Positions 8,960 to 16,945 of a stretch of 64,000 bases of DNA are shown one piece after another. Source of the DNA: Egibacteraceae bacterium (GTDB lineage Bacteria > Actinomycetota > Nitriliruptoria > Euzebyales > Egibacteraceae); contig JAUJMQ010000003.1 of NCBI GenBank assembly GCA_030446775.1, forward strand, positions 62,001 through 126,000, given 5' to 3'. The number at the start of each line of letters is the position of its first letter. The first letter of the stretch is position 1. The notes under the pieces were generated by a model. The model searched no databases, had not been told where the DNA came from, and saw only the letters and a list, made by a program, of their open reading frames with translations. Both the position numbers and the translations under genes were made by a program.

Positions 8960-9654
8960 ATGCGACGCCGACGCCGCGCTCGCGGCTTCCGCGATCGTGC
9001 CGGAGGCGACGCACGACGTCGGACGGCGAATGGCCGGATCGCTGGGAGGCGACGCACGACGCCGAGAACCCGCTACGACCTCCGATCACGACGGGCTGGC
9101 TAACCGCGGCGAGTTTCCGCAACCACGCCGACCCGCGCGACGAGGACTCTGACAACGACGGTGTGGACGACCGCGACGAGGAGGTGCGTGTTCGACACCG
9201 AGCCCGACGACCGCGACGACGACAACGACGGCGTGCGTGATGGTGACGAGGACTTCGACCACGACGGGGTCGAGAACGAAGACGAGGACGACCTGCTCGA
9301 GGGCTGCCGCGCCGACGACGACGACCACGACTCTGACGGCGTCGACGACGAGGACGAGAACGAGGTCCGCCACACGGCCGGGGACTTCGACGCCGACGAC
9401 GACGGGGTCGCTGACCGCCGCGACGGCGACGACGACAACGACGGCCGGAACGACGTGCGCGACGCCGACGGCAACGCTGACGGCTTCGAGGACGGCGAAG
9501 ACGACTTCGACGGCGACGGTGTCGACAACGAAGACGAGGACGACGACGCCGACGACAGGTGCGACATCGACGATGAGGACGACGACGACACCGCGAGGAC
9601 GAGGACGCCGAAGATCTGGACGGCGACGGCGAGGACGACGACAGCGACGACTAA
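8960..9654 (+). CDS. acidic thrombospondin type-3-like calcium-binding repeat protein, frameshifted
   Basis: The start is uncertain. The recognisable part opens with SDGEWPDRWEATHDAENP and DHDGLANRGEF, the usual beginning of bacterial TSP3/EF-like proteins. It continues through many DxDxDG repeats (DSDNDGVDDRDEE, DRDDDNDGVRDGDEDFDHDG, FDGDGVDNEDEDDDADD). After frame changes near 9075, 9115, 9190 and 9590 the last frame ends DLDGDGEDDDSDD and a TAA at 9652-9654. Such proteins bind calcium and are normally secreted; no clear signal peptide can be recovered. A strong hairpin follows the stop. Confidence 0.6.
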
Positions 9655-9683
9655 TCCGCGCCAGCGCCGCGTAGGACACGAAC

Positions 9684-9718
9684 GACGCCCCGTCCCGGAC
9701 AACCGGGAGCGGGGCGTC
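9684..9718 (+). terminator. Strong G+C hairpin downstream of the TSP3-like gene
   Basis: The arms GACGCCCCGTCCCGG and CCGGGAGCGGGGCGTC pair over 15 base pairs with one bulged base and an ACAA loop. It lies 30 bases after the stop codon. The following T content is low (CTGCTC), so it is a probable but not canonical Rho-independent terminator. Confidence 0.55.
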
Positions 9719-9758
9719 TGCTCACGGCGGTCCCTGCTCTGTGGGGACACAGGGCAGG

Positions 9759-10201
9759 ATGACCGTCATGTATCGCGACGACGTGTGCGCCGTATGCGGG
9801 AGCCGCCGCCCGGACCACTTCTACTGCCGTGAGCACGCGGCCACGGTCGACGACCGGCTCCACGAACTCGGCACGCTGCTCGCCCGGGTGGGCGCCGACC
9901 TGCCGCGGCTCGCCGAGCTGCTCGACGGGGTCGCGCCCGAGACCTGGGACTACCTCGCCGAAAGGCACGGCCAGGACGGCGGCGACGAGCCGGACTGGCC
10001 GCCGGCCGCCCCCGTCGATCTCCGGGCACACGCCGACGACGTCGAGGTCGACGTCGACACGGAGCCGGGTCACGTGCGGGTGCGCGTCGACGCGTCACTC
10101 GGGCCGCTCGTCGCTGCTGTCGCCCGGGCGCTGGATTCGCCGGCGCCGCGCGGCTGGCCGCGGCCTGCCGGGCCGCCGAGGGTGCCGACGCCACCCACTG
10201 A
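9759..10201 (+). CDS. small Cys/His-rich unknown protein
   Basis: Begins MTVMYRDDVCAVCGSRRPDH and continues to FYCREH, a compact C-x2-C ... C-x2-H knuckle likely to bind zinc. A helical region (DRLHELGTLLARVGADLPRL) and an acidic Val-rich segment follow. The given reading frame runs on to 10319 through an interspersed repeat. A one-base change of frame near 10145 instead gives a natural C-terminus (LAAACRAAEGADATH) and stop at 10199-10201, which I prefer. No family recognised. Confidence 0.55.
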
Positions 10202-10231
10202 AGCGCGTCCGGGACCCAGGCGGCGCGCACT

Positions 10232-10297
10232 GGGACGCACCTCAAACGCCGGGCGGCTCATGTCCAACGACTCCTTCCGGGAGACAGGCCCTAGCAT
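10232..10297 (-). repeat. interspersed 61-bp repeat, copy A (inverted relative to copies C and D)
   Basis: Reverse complement matches the copies at 16855, 18136, 18197 and 51424. The block reads from a CTAGGGCCTGTCTCCC edge to GGCGTTTGAGGTGCGTCCC. It lies between the small Cys/His protein and the aldo/keto reductase gene and is read as spurious extensions of neighbouring frames. Confidence 0.85.
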
Positions 10298-10332
10298 TGG
10301 CCGCCGTCGTCGCCGATGAGAGGAACCGCGCG

Positions 10333-11283
10333 ATGCAGTACCGCAAGCTTTGGAAGGTGGGGGCAGGTGTCCAGCGCGTGGGGCTGGGCTCGTGGCTCAC
10401 CTACGGCGGCTCGGTGGAGACTCGGCCGCCGTGGACTGCATCCACCGCGCCTACGACCTCGGCGTCAACTTCTTCGACACCGCCAACGTCTACATGCGCG
10501 GGCGCGCCGAAGAGGTCGTCGGCAAGGCGCTGGCCGGCTTCCCACGCGAGTTCTACGTCCTGGCGACGAAGGTCTTCTTCGACATGGGCGACGGCCCCAA
10601 CGACGGCGGCCCGTCGCGAAAGCACGTTCTGGAGCAGGCCCACGCCAGCCTGCGGCGGCTCGGCGTCGACTACGTCGACCTGTACCAGTGCCACCGCTAC
10701 GACGAGGACAGTCCGCTGGGCGAGACCCGCCGGGTGATGGACGACTCATCCGCCAGGGCAAGATCCTCGTACTGGGGCGGCCGGGAGGACCGCCGACCAG
10801 ATCGCGCACGCCGTGTCGCTGCGCCGCGCGAAGGGCTACGCGCCGCCGGTGTCAAACCAGCCGCAGTACTCCGCGCTGTGGCGAGGGATCGAGGAGCGCG
10901 TCCTGCCGGTGTGAGGACCTCGGCCTCGGCAACGTCGTCTGGTCACCGCTGGCCATGGGGATCCTGACCGGCAAGTACAGCTCGGTCGACGACGTGCCGG
11001 CCGGCAGCCGAGCCGCCGGTGACGACGCGAAGATGATGCAGCGCTACTTCACCCAGGACGTCCTCGACGCCGTCGGCGAAGCCAAGGGCGTCGCCGACGA
11101 GGCGGCATCGCCGGCCAGCTGGCGCTCGCGTGGTGCCTGCGCCAGGAGTTCGTGTCCTCGGTGATCGTGGGTGCGACGAAGACCTCGCACGTCGAGGACA
11201 ACGTCGCGGCGGCCGACCTGGAGATCGACGACGAGGTTCTCGACGCCTTCGACGAGCTGCTCGAGTCCGTCGCCGCGTCCTAG
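10333..11283 (+). CDS. aldo/keto reductase, K+-channel beta-subunit-like, multiply frameshifted
   Basis: Starts MQYRKLWKVGAGVQRVGLGS. Conceptual repair recovers the full family body: the catalytic-site region NFFDTANVYMRGRAEEVVGK with Asp and Tyr, LATKVF with the Lys, and LYQCHRYDEDSPLGET with the His. Downstream are SPLAMGILTGKY and the NADPH-binding SSVIVGATKTSHVEDNVAA. At least four frame changes are needed (near 10425, 10745, 10790-10915 and 11105). It resembles the beta-subunit-like AKR clade that reduces aldehydes with NADPH. A second, intact AKR lies at 24140-25120. Confidence 0.8.
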
Positions 11284-11286
11284 CGC

Positions 11287-11706
11287 TTGACCTCGACTCG
11301 ACGGCCGTCGCTATCCGGGGCGCTGCGCGCCAAGCCCGGGTTCCTTGTCGCGCTCGTGCGCTTCGGGGTCGTCGGGGCCATCGGCACCGGGGTCAACCTC
11401 GCCGTGCTCGAGCTGCTGCACGGCCAGCTCGGATGGGGCTTCACCTGGTCGTCGGCGATCGCGACCGAGGTCGCGATCGCCGGCAACTACCTCGGCAACG
11501 AGCTGTGGACGTTCCACCACCGGCGGCTCCGCCTGCGCCGGCTGGCCCAGTTCAACCTCACGATGCTCGTGGGGGCGGCGGTGCAGGTCGGCGCGGCGAC
11601 ACTGCTCAAGGAGTTCCTGCCCTACCTCGTCGCGCAGACCCTCGGCATCGGCATCGGCAGCGCGCTGAACTTCGCGTTCAACTTCGGCTGGACCTGGCGG
11701 CGCTGA
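11287..11706 (+). CDS. GtrA-like membrane protein
   Basis: 139 residues from TTG 11287, four bases after the aldo/keto reductase stop. It has four predicted membrane segments and family hallmarks: LVALVRFGVVGAIGTGVNLA, the NYLGNELWTFHHRR loop, and C-terminal GIGIGSALNFAFNFGWTW. GtrA proteins help move undecaprenyl-phosphate-linked sugars across the membrane for wall or surface glycan modification. No partner glycosyltransferase is adjacent; the glycan locus lies 20 kb away. Confidence 0.9.
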   Translation: MTSTRRPSLSGALRAKPGFLVALVRFGVVGAIGTGVNLAVLELLHGQLGWGFTWSSAIATEVAIAGNYLGNELWTFHHRRLRLRRLAQFNLTMLVGAAVQVGAATLLKEFLPYLVAQTLGIGIGSALNFAFNFGWTWRR

Positions 11707-11734
11707 CAGCCCGCCGGCGGACGGCCCGCCGCGC

Positions 11735-12520
11735 TCACACGGCGCGGCCGCGGTCGACGAGCTCGCCGCCGCCGCGTACCGACAGGTCGTTGCGCAGGTC
11801 CCACAGGTGCGGGAAGTAGCGGTACCGGGTCGTGCGCTCGAGGTAGCTGATCGCGGTGCCGGCGGTGCCGCGCACCCGGGCGCCGAGGGTCCGCTCCACG
11901 AGCGTCACGTGCTCGTTGCGCCAGCGGATCCAGCGCTCGTCGTAGTCGACGAGCGACTCGCAGACGACGTAGAACGCCCCGTCGGGCCCGGGGTCGGTGT
12001 AGAAGTCGGCCCAGTCGCGGATGCCCAGCCTCCGCGCCGCGTCGGCGTGGGCCTCGGCGAGGCTGCGCTGCTCCAGGCGCCGGCGCAGCTGCGGCGGCAG
12101 CTGCCCGCCGCTGAACGACGCGAGCGCCTTGAGGTGGGCCGGCTCGCGCAACCCCGACAGCAGCTCCAGCTCGCGGAACTGCACCGACTGCAGGCCGCTG
12201 GCGGTGCCGAGGTAGCTGCGGAACTGCTGGAGGCTCCACGGCGGCATGTCGTGGAGGCTGCGCATCTGGTCCAGTCCGAACGCCATGACGTCGTTGACCC
12301 GCCGGAGCAGCACGAGCGTGCCCGCCCAGTCGTCGGCGTCGAGCGCGGCGACGATCCGCTCGAGGTCGTGCAGCAGCAGCTTGAACCACAGCTCCAGCGA
12401 CTGGTGCACGACGATGAAGTGCAGCTCCTCAGGATGCGGGGGCTGGCTGCGCAGGTGCTGGAGCGACAGCAGCTCACCGACCCGCAGGTACGTCAGGTAT
12501 GTCAGCTCCTCGTCGTCCAT
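11735..12520 (-). CDS. kynA: tryptophan 2,3-dioxygenase
   Basis: 261 residues, normal for bacterial TDO. It converts L-tryptophan and O2 to N-formylkynurenine, the first step of the kynurenine pathway, in the cytoplasm using heme. Visible motifs are TYLTYL, FIVVHQSLELWFKLLLHDL (active-site His39), FRSYLGTASGLQS, the proximal heme His202 in RNEHVTLVERTLG, and GTAGTAISYLERTTRYRYFP. No kynurenine formamidase or kynureninase gene is in the window, so it stands alone. Convergent with gtrA. Confidence 0.95.
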   Translation of the reverse strand: MDDEELTYLTYLRVGELLSLQHLRSQPPHPEELHFIVVHQSLELWFKLLLHDLERIVAALDADDWAGTLVLLRRVNDVMAFGLDQMRSLHDMPPWSLQQFRSYLGTASGLQSVQFRELELLSGLREPAHLKALASFSGGQLPPQLRRRLEQRSLAEAHADAARRLGIRDWADFYTDPGPDGAFYVVCESLVDYDERWIRWRNEHVTLVERTLGARVRGTAGTAISYLERTTRYRYFPHLWDLRNDLSVRGGGELVDRGRAV

Positions 12521-12585
12521 GACGCGAGGCTAGACCCATCAGGTCGCCGAGAGAGCCGGTCGAAGGCCTGCCAGCGCCGGCAGAA

Positions 12586-13155
12586 TCAGTGCCCCTGTCG
12601 GTCGGTGGTCGCGGAGTCGGTGTCGACGAGGCGCTCGAACAGCGCGCGGAAGTGCCGCATCGCCTGGCGGAGGTCCTCGGTGCTCGCGTCGCCACGGTCG
12701 TTGGCCTGCGACACCTCGTGACCGGCGCGGTAGTCCTGGACGACGTCGGGATGGTCGACCGACAGCTCGGTGGACCGGGTCTCGAAGTCGTCGACGGGGT
12801 AGCCCCGATCGCGCATGACCTCCGCGATGAGGACATGCGCCTCGTGCACGGCGGGGCCCGGCTCGTCCACGAAACGCGACTGCGCGTCGCGCCACGCCGA
12901 CCGGTAGCGGTCACGCTGCTGCGGATCCAGCGGCCGGATGTCGAGCTCGTCGTGGCGGCGCTGCCGCTGGGTGAGCTCGGACTCGGCGGCGCGGCGGTCC
13001 CCGGTGGAGGCGACGGTCCGCTCGTACTCGGGGCCGAAACGCTCCCGCAGCCGCGAGCTGCGGCTCTTGCGGAGCCCGAACACGATCGCGCCCACGAGCA
13101 GGGCGAGCACGACCAGGACGACGACCAGGACGACGACGATCTCGACAGGGCCCAC
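12586..13155 (-). CDS. conserved actinobacterial membrane-anchored protein of unknown function
   Basis: I chose GTG 13155 because AAGGGAG lies at good spacing. This gives 189 residues with an N-terminal membrane helix (VEIVVVLVVVLVVLALLVGA) followed by a soluble helical domain. Conserved stretches RLRERFGPEYERTVASTGDR, HDELDIRPLDPQQRDRY and DHPDVVQDYRAGHEVSQAN match a family widespread in actinobacteria and usually labelled hypothetical or secreted protein. The membrane helix probably anchors the domain. No catalytic motif is evident. Confidence 0.75.
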   Translation of the reverse strand: MGPVEIVVVLVVVLVVLALLVGAIVFGLRKSRSSRLRERFGPEYERTVASTGDRRAAESELTQRQRRHDELDIRPLDPQQRDRYRSAWRDAQSRFVDEPGPAVHEAHVLIAEVMRDRGYPVDDFETRSTELSVDHPDVVQDYRAGHEVSQANDRGDASTEDLRQAMRHFRALFERLVDTDSATTDRQGH

Positions 13156-13241
13156 GACGGCTCCCTTGTCCAGCGGGGTCTCGCCGCCTCGCAGATGGTT
13201 CCCGGCCGAGCCCGTCGTCACGCCGTCGCTACCATGCCCAC

Positions 13242-13694
13242 ATGGCGCTCGCCGAGCAGATCTCCCGCGACCTCACCGCCGCGATGAAGGCTCGCGACGC
13301 CGAAACCGTGGCCACGCTGCGCATGGTCGTCGCGGCGATCCGCAACGCCCGGGTCGCGGCGGGCAGCGGCGGCGAGGTCGGCGACGCGCAGACGCTGGAG
13401 CTGCTCGGCCGCGAGGCGAAGAAGCGCCGGGAGGCCGCCGACGCGTTCCGCGCCGCCGGTCGCCCCGAGCTCGCCGACAAGGAGTCCCGGGAGCTTGCCA
13501 TCGTCCAGCGGTACCTGCCCGTCCGGCTGACCGACGAGGAGCTGGAGGCCGCCGTCGACGAGGCCGTGGCCGAGACGGGGGCGTCCGCACCCGGCGACCT
13601 CGGCAGGGTGATGAGCGCGGTCATGCCCAAGGTCAAGGGCCGCGCCGACGGCAAGGCCGTCAACGCGGCCGTGCGGGCGCGTCTCGGGAGCTGA
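13242..13694 (+). CDS. yqeY: GatB/YqeY domain protein
   Basis: 150 residues covering the whole YqeY family: LRMVVAAIRNARV, then GREAKKRREAADAFRAAGRP, ELAIVQRYLPVRLTDEELEA and DLGRVMSAVMPKVKGRADGK. YqeY resembles the tRNA-binding tail of the GatB amidotransferase subunit. Its exact role is not settled; tRNA-related amidotransferase function is the usual suggestion. ATG 13242 is well supported by the conserved N-terminus. Confidence 0.93.
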   Translation: MALAEQISRDLTAAMKARDAETVATLRMVVAAIRNARVAAGSGGEVGDAQTLELLGREAKKRREAADAFRAAGRPELADKESRELAIVQRYLPVRLTDEELEAAVDEAVAETGASAPGDLGRVMSAVMPKVKGRADGKAVNAAVRARLGS

Positions 13695-13920
13695 CGCCGC
13701 CCGGCGACACCGGCGACCACGTCGAGATCCTCGGCGAGCCGCCCATTCCAACGCTGATGCCAGAGGCGTTCGAGCACGGCCGTCCCTGGAACTCCTTCGC
13801 CACGGCGGCCGGCTTCTTCGTCTCCTCCGTGCTCGCCAACGCCTGAGCGGGGAGCGGGGCGTGCGGGGTCCGCCACTGCGACCGAGCTTGTTCCGGTCGC
13901 CGTGGCCGGCCGGGCCGAAC

Positions 13921-13949
13921 AGAACAAACCCCGGGTCGCTAGCCCGGGG
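13921..13949 (-). terminator. Rho-independent terminator of the PQQ sugar dehydrogenase gene
   Basis: CCCCGGG (13929-13935) pairs with CCCGGGG (13943-13949) around a 7-base loop that contains the gene's TAG stop. Read on the minus strand, the stem is followed by TTTGTTCTG. Confidence 0.75.
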
Positions 13950-15219
13950 CGAGGCGGAGGACGTCGCCGGACAGCGACAGGACGTACAGCTCCCCGTCGG
14001 GGCCCTCGCCGAAGGAGACCGGCTGGGCGACGTCGACGCCGAGCCCCGCCTGCTGGGTGACCTCGCCGTCGCGCTGCGCGAGTGCGCGCAGGTCCCCGGC
14101 GCACAGGTCGGTGTAGACGTAGGCGCCCCGCAGCGCCGGCAGGGCCTGCCCGCGGTAGACGAACCCGCCGGTGATCGAGCAGCCGTCGTCGTGGGAGTAC
14201 TGGCCGATCGGGTCGACGTTGCGGTCGGGCCGCTGGCCGCCGTTGTACGGCTCGGTGCCCTCGCGCAGGTTCCACCCGTAGTTCGCCCCGGCGCCCTCGC
14301 CGGCGGGCGCGAAGTTGATCTCCTCCAGCGCGCTCTGCCCGACGTCGGCGATCCACAGGTCGCCGGTCTCCCGGTCGAACGAGAAGCGCCAGGGGTTGCG
14401 CAGGCCGTAGGCCCAGATCTCCGGCCGGGCATCGCCCTCGCCGACGAACGGGTTGCCCTCGGGTATCGAGTACGCGTCGTCGCCGGTCGGCCGGGGGTCG
14501 ATGCGCAGCAGCGATCCCAGCAGGGTCGAACGGTCCTGGCCGTTGCCCTGAGGGTCGCCGGCGCTGCCACCGTCGCCCAGCCCCAGGTACAGCATCCCGT
14601 CGGGGCCGAGCACGACGTTGCCCCCGTTGTGGTTGCTGTAGGGCTGGTCGACGGCCAGCAGCTCCCGTCGCGACCCGGGGTCGACGACGCCGCCGTCGAC
14701 GGCATAGGCGTCCAGCCGGCTGTCGCCGTCGAGGTTGGTGTAGCTGACGTAGAGCTCGTCGCCGCCCGGCGACACCGCCAGCCCGAGCAGCCCGCGCTCG
14801 CCGTCGGTGGTGGTGCGGTCGCTGATGTCCAGGACCGGCTCGTCGGCGACGTCGCCGCCCGACAACGCCCGCACGCGGCCGCCCTTGCTCGCTGACCCAC
14901 AGCGTCTCGCCGTCGGGCGCAACCGTCATGGCGGTCGGGGCGTCGAGCCGGGCGACGGGCTGCAGGGCGACGGCGACCTCGCCGAGCCGCGCTCGTCGGC
15001 GCCGTTCCGCCGCCGGCCCGGCGCCCCGGTGGCGGCCTCGGGTCGCCCCCGTGCGTTCGGGCGCCCGGCTCTCGGATGCCTCGACGACCTCGCTCGGCGA
15101 CGCCGCGGCGGTGACCGGGCCGGGGGTGCGGCCTGCGGCGGGCTCCCCGGCGAGCAGGCTCCCAGCATCACCGCGACGGCGGCGGCGACGGTGAGCCGCC
15201 GCCGGACGTCAGCTCCCAC
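13939..15219 (-). CDS. PQQ-dependent glucose/sorbosone dehydrogenase-like lipoprotein, frameshifted
   Basis: GTG 15219 overlaps the PAC2 stop and opens a lipoprotein signal (RRRLTVAAAVAVMLGAC, lipobox LGAC). After breaks near 15040 and 14885 comes a six-bladed soluble quinoprotein propeller: MTVAPDGETLWVSEQG, GERGLLGLAVSPG, NHNGGNVVLGPDGMLYLGLG, EIWAYGLRNPWRFSFDRETG, IADVGQSALEEIN and NYGWNLREG. The family oxidises sugars outside the membrane with PQQ and calcium. The core from 14885 down to the stop is intact. The substrate cannot be told from sequence. A terminator hairpin sits on its stop codon. Confidence 0.85.
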
Positions 15220-16078
15220 CCCGGTCCCGCAGGTACCGCTCGAACTCCGCGGCCAGCTCGTCGCCGCTGACCTCGGTGTCGGGCAGCGCCCGCTCGTCGG
15301 TTGGCGGCGGAGTCCGCTGCTCGAGCTCGGCGACGTACTCGGCGAGGTCGTCGTCCTCGGCGAGCAGCGCCCCGATGTCGTCGGCCTGTGACACGGCCTC
15401 GCGGGCGAGCGCATCCAGCGACACGTCGGCACCGAGCAGGCCCAGCACCCGCTCGGTCAGCGCGAGCGTCGCGGTCAGGAACGGCGTCCCCGACAGGTAA
15501 TGGGGGACGCCCGCCCACACGCTGACCGCGTCCAAGCCCGCCTCGACGCAGGCGTGGTGCAGCACACCGGTCATCCCGGTCGGCCCCTCGTAGGTGCTGC
15601 GCGCCAGCCCGAGGCGGGTCGCGAGCACCGGGTCGGAGGCACTGCCCGTCACCGGCACCGGACGGGTATGCGGGACGTCGACCTGCAGGGCGCCGAGCGT
15701 GACGACCATCTCGACGCCGAGGTCCAGCGCCGTGTCGGCGATCCCAGCGGCGAACGTGCGCCAACGCAGGTTGGGCTCCGTGCCGTCCAGCAGCACGACG
15801 TGGCGGTCGGCGCCGGGCAGGTCCGCCCAGTACAGGCGGTTGTCGGGCCAGTCGATGCGACGGACTCCCTCGACGCGGCGCACCGTCGGCCGGGTCGCCT
15901 GGAAGTCGAAGAAGTCCTCGGCGTCGACGTCGGCGAAGCCGGTCGCGCCGAGCTCGCGCACCAGCAGCTGCACCGCGCCGCTGGCCGCCTCGCCCGCGTC
16001 GTTCCAGCCCTGGAAGGCGACGAGCAGCACGGGGCGACGCAAGGTCGGGGGCTTCCGGCGGATCCGCACGACCTCCAC
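15209..16078 (-). CDS. PAC2 family protein
   Basis: 289 residues from GTG 16078 (GGAG nine bases upstream). PAC2 hallmarks include PVLLVAFQGWNDAGEAASGA at the N-terminus, LLDGTEPNLRW, EMVVTLGALQVDVPHTRPVP, EGPTGMTGVLHHACVEAGL and AGVPHYLSGTP. Actinobacterial PAC2 proteins are related to eukaryotic proteasome-assembly chaperones, but their bacterial role is unproven. The acidic C-terminal tail is typical. Its stop overlaps the lipoprotein start downstream, suggesting a coupled operon with the hydrolase upstream (38-bp gap). Confidence 0.9.
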   Translation of the reverse strand: MEVVRIRRKPPTLRRPVLLVAFQGWNDAGEAASGAVQLLVRELGATGFADVDAEDFFDFQATRPTVRRVEGVRRIDWPDNRLYWADLPGADRHVVLLDGTEPNLRWRTFAAGIADTALDLGVEMVVTLGALQVDVPHTRPVPVTGSASDPVLATRLGLARSTYEGPTGMTGVLHHACVEAGLDAVSVWAGVPHYLSGTPFLTATLALTERVLGLLGADVSLDALAREAVSQADDIGALLAEDDDLAEYVAELEQRTPPPTDERALPDTEVSGDELAAEFERYLRDRGGS

Positions 16079-16116
16079 ACACGCTCCTGTCGCCGGTACC
16101 AGTCTGGCACGGCCGG

Positions 16117-16845
16117 TCAGTCTCGCCGGGACGCCCTGGTGAGGAAGTCCAGCAGCACCGGCTCGACCAGCCGGGCCCGGGTCAGCTGCACATCGTGTCC
16201 TCCTGCGGGGACGACGAACTCGTCGGCCTGCGGCCACACCCGCCGCAACTCGGCGTACTGCGCCGGGTCCACGGCGCCGTCCCGGTCGCCGCGCACGAGC
16301 AGGACCGGGCAGGTCAGCGCGGCCAGGCCCGGCACGTCGACGTCGATGCGCATGCCCTTGCTGTCGCGCCGGCACACCTGCATCCAGCCGTCGGGTCCCA
16401 GCGGGGCGTGGATCTTGGCCAGGTGCCGCGCCCACACCGGGTACTCGCGCTGGAGCACCTCCGGGTCGAAGTGGGTGCGCCAGTCGTGCAGGCCGGGGTG
16501 CTCGCGGACGCTGACGCCGACGAGGGTCAGCGACGCGAACAGCTGCGGCGCGGCGGCCGCCAGCGCGAGGCTGGCGTGCCCGCCCATCGAGAAGGCCGCG
16601 ACGTCGACCGGCGCCCCGAGCGTGTCGAGGTAGCCGCCGACGGCCTCGGCGAGGACCTCGCGCCCGTAGCGGTCCGGGTCCTCCAGTGGCGTCCGCCCGT
16701 GGCCGGGCAGGTCGGGAAGGTGCAGCCGGTACCGGGCCGAAAGGCCTTTGACGAGCTTGGACCAGTGGTAGCGCCCCGTGCCGATGCCGCCGTGGAGGAG
16801 CACCAGGTCGGGTCCGTCGTCGGGCCCTACGATCTCGGCATACAT
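16117..16845 (-). CDS. alpha/beta hydrolase
   Basis: 242 residues from ATG 16845. It has the oxyanion HGG motif (LVLLHGGIGTGRYHWSKLVK), nucleophile elbow FSMGGHAS, acid Asp in LLVRGDRDGAVDP and His in PAGGHDVQLTRA, a complete catalytic triad. LPDLPGHGRTP is the usual strand-4 loop. It is a small soluble esterase- or lipase-type enzyme of unknown substrate. Upstream codons run into the interspersed repeat copy B, so longer reading frames through that repeat are artefacts. Confidence 0.88.
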   Translation of the reverse strand: MYAEIVGPDDGPDLVLLHGGIGTGRYHWSKLVKGLSARYRLHLPDLPGHGRTPLEDPDRYGREVLAEAVGGYLDTLGAPVDVAAFSMGGHASLALAAAAPQLFASLTLVGVSVREHPGLHDWRTHFDPEVLQREYPVWARHLAKIHAPLGPDGWMQVCRRDSKGMRIDVDVPGLAALTCPVLLVRGDRDGAVDPAQYAELRRVWPQADEFVVPAGGHDVQLTRARLVEPVLLDFLTRASRRD

Positions 16846-16854
16846 GGCTATCGA

Positions 16855-16945
16855 TGCTAGGGCCTGGCTCCCGAAGGGAGTCGTTGGACCCGAGCCGCCC
16901 GGCGTCTGGGGTGCGTGCTGGCCCCCGGCGTTTGAGGTGGGTCCC
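16855..16945 (+). repeat. interspersed 61-bp repeat, copy B with duplicated end
   Basis: Begins CTAGGGCCTGGCTCCCGAAG and matches copies C over most of the unit. The final third is present twice in diverged form (GGCGTCTGGGGTGCGTGC, then GGCGTTTGAGGTGGGTCCC). It occupies the gap between the divergent hydrolase and FAD oxidoreductase genes, so it may carry or disturb their promoters. Confidence 0.8.

Noticed and set aside
9086-9679. Minus-strand frame very rich in Val
   Set aside because: It is the antisense of GAC/GAT-rich acidic Ca-binding repeats, so the Val run is a codon artefact.
13695-13846. Plus-strand frame ending SVLANA after yqeY
   Set aside because: It continues a shadow frame out of yqeY; no start, ribosome site or conserved motif.
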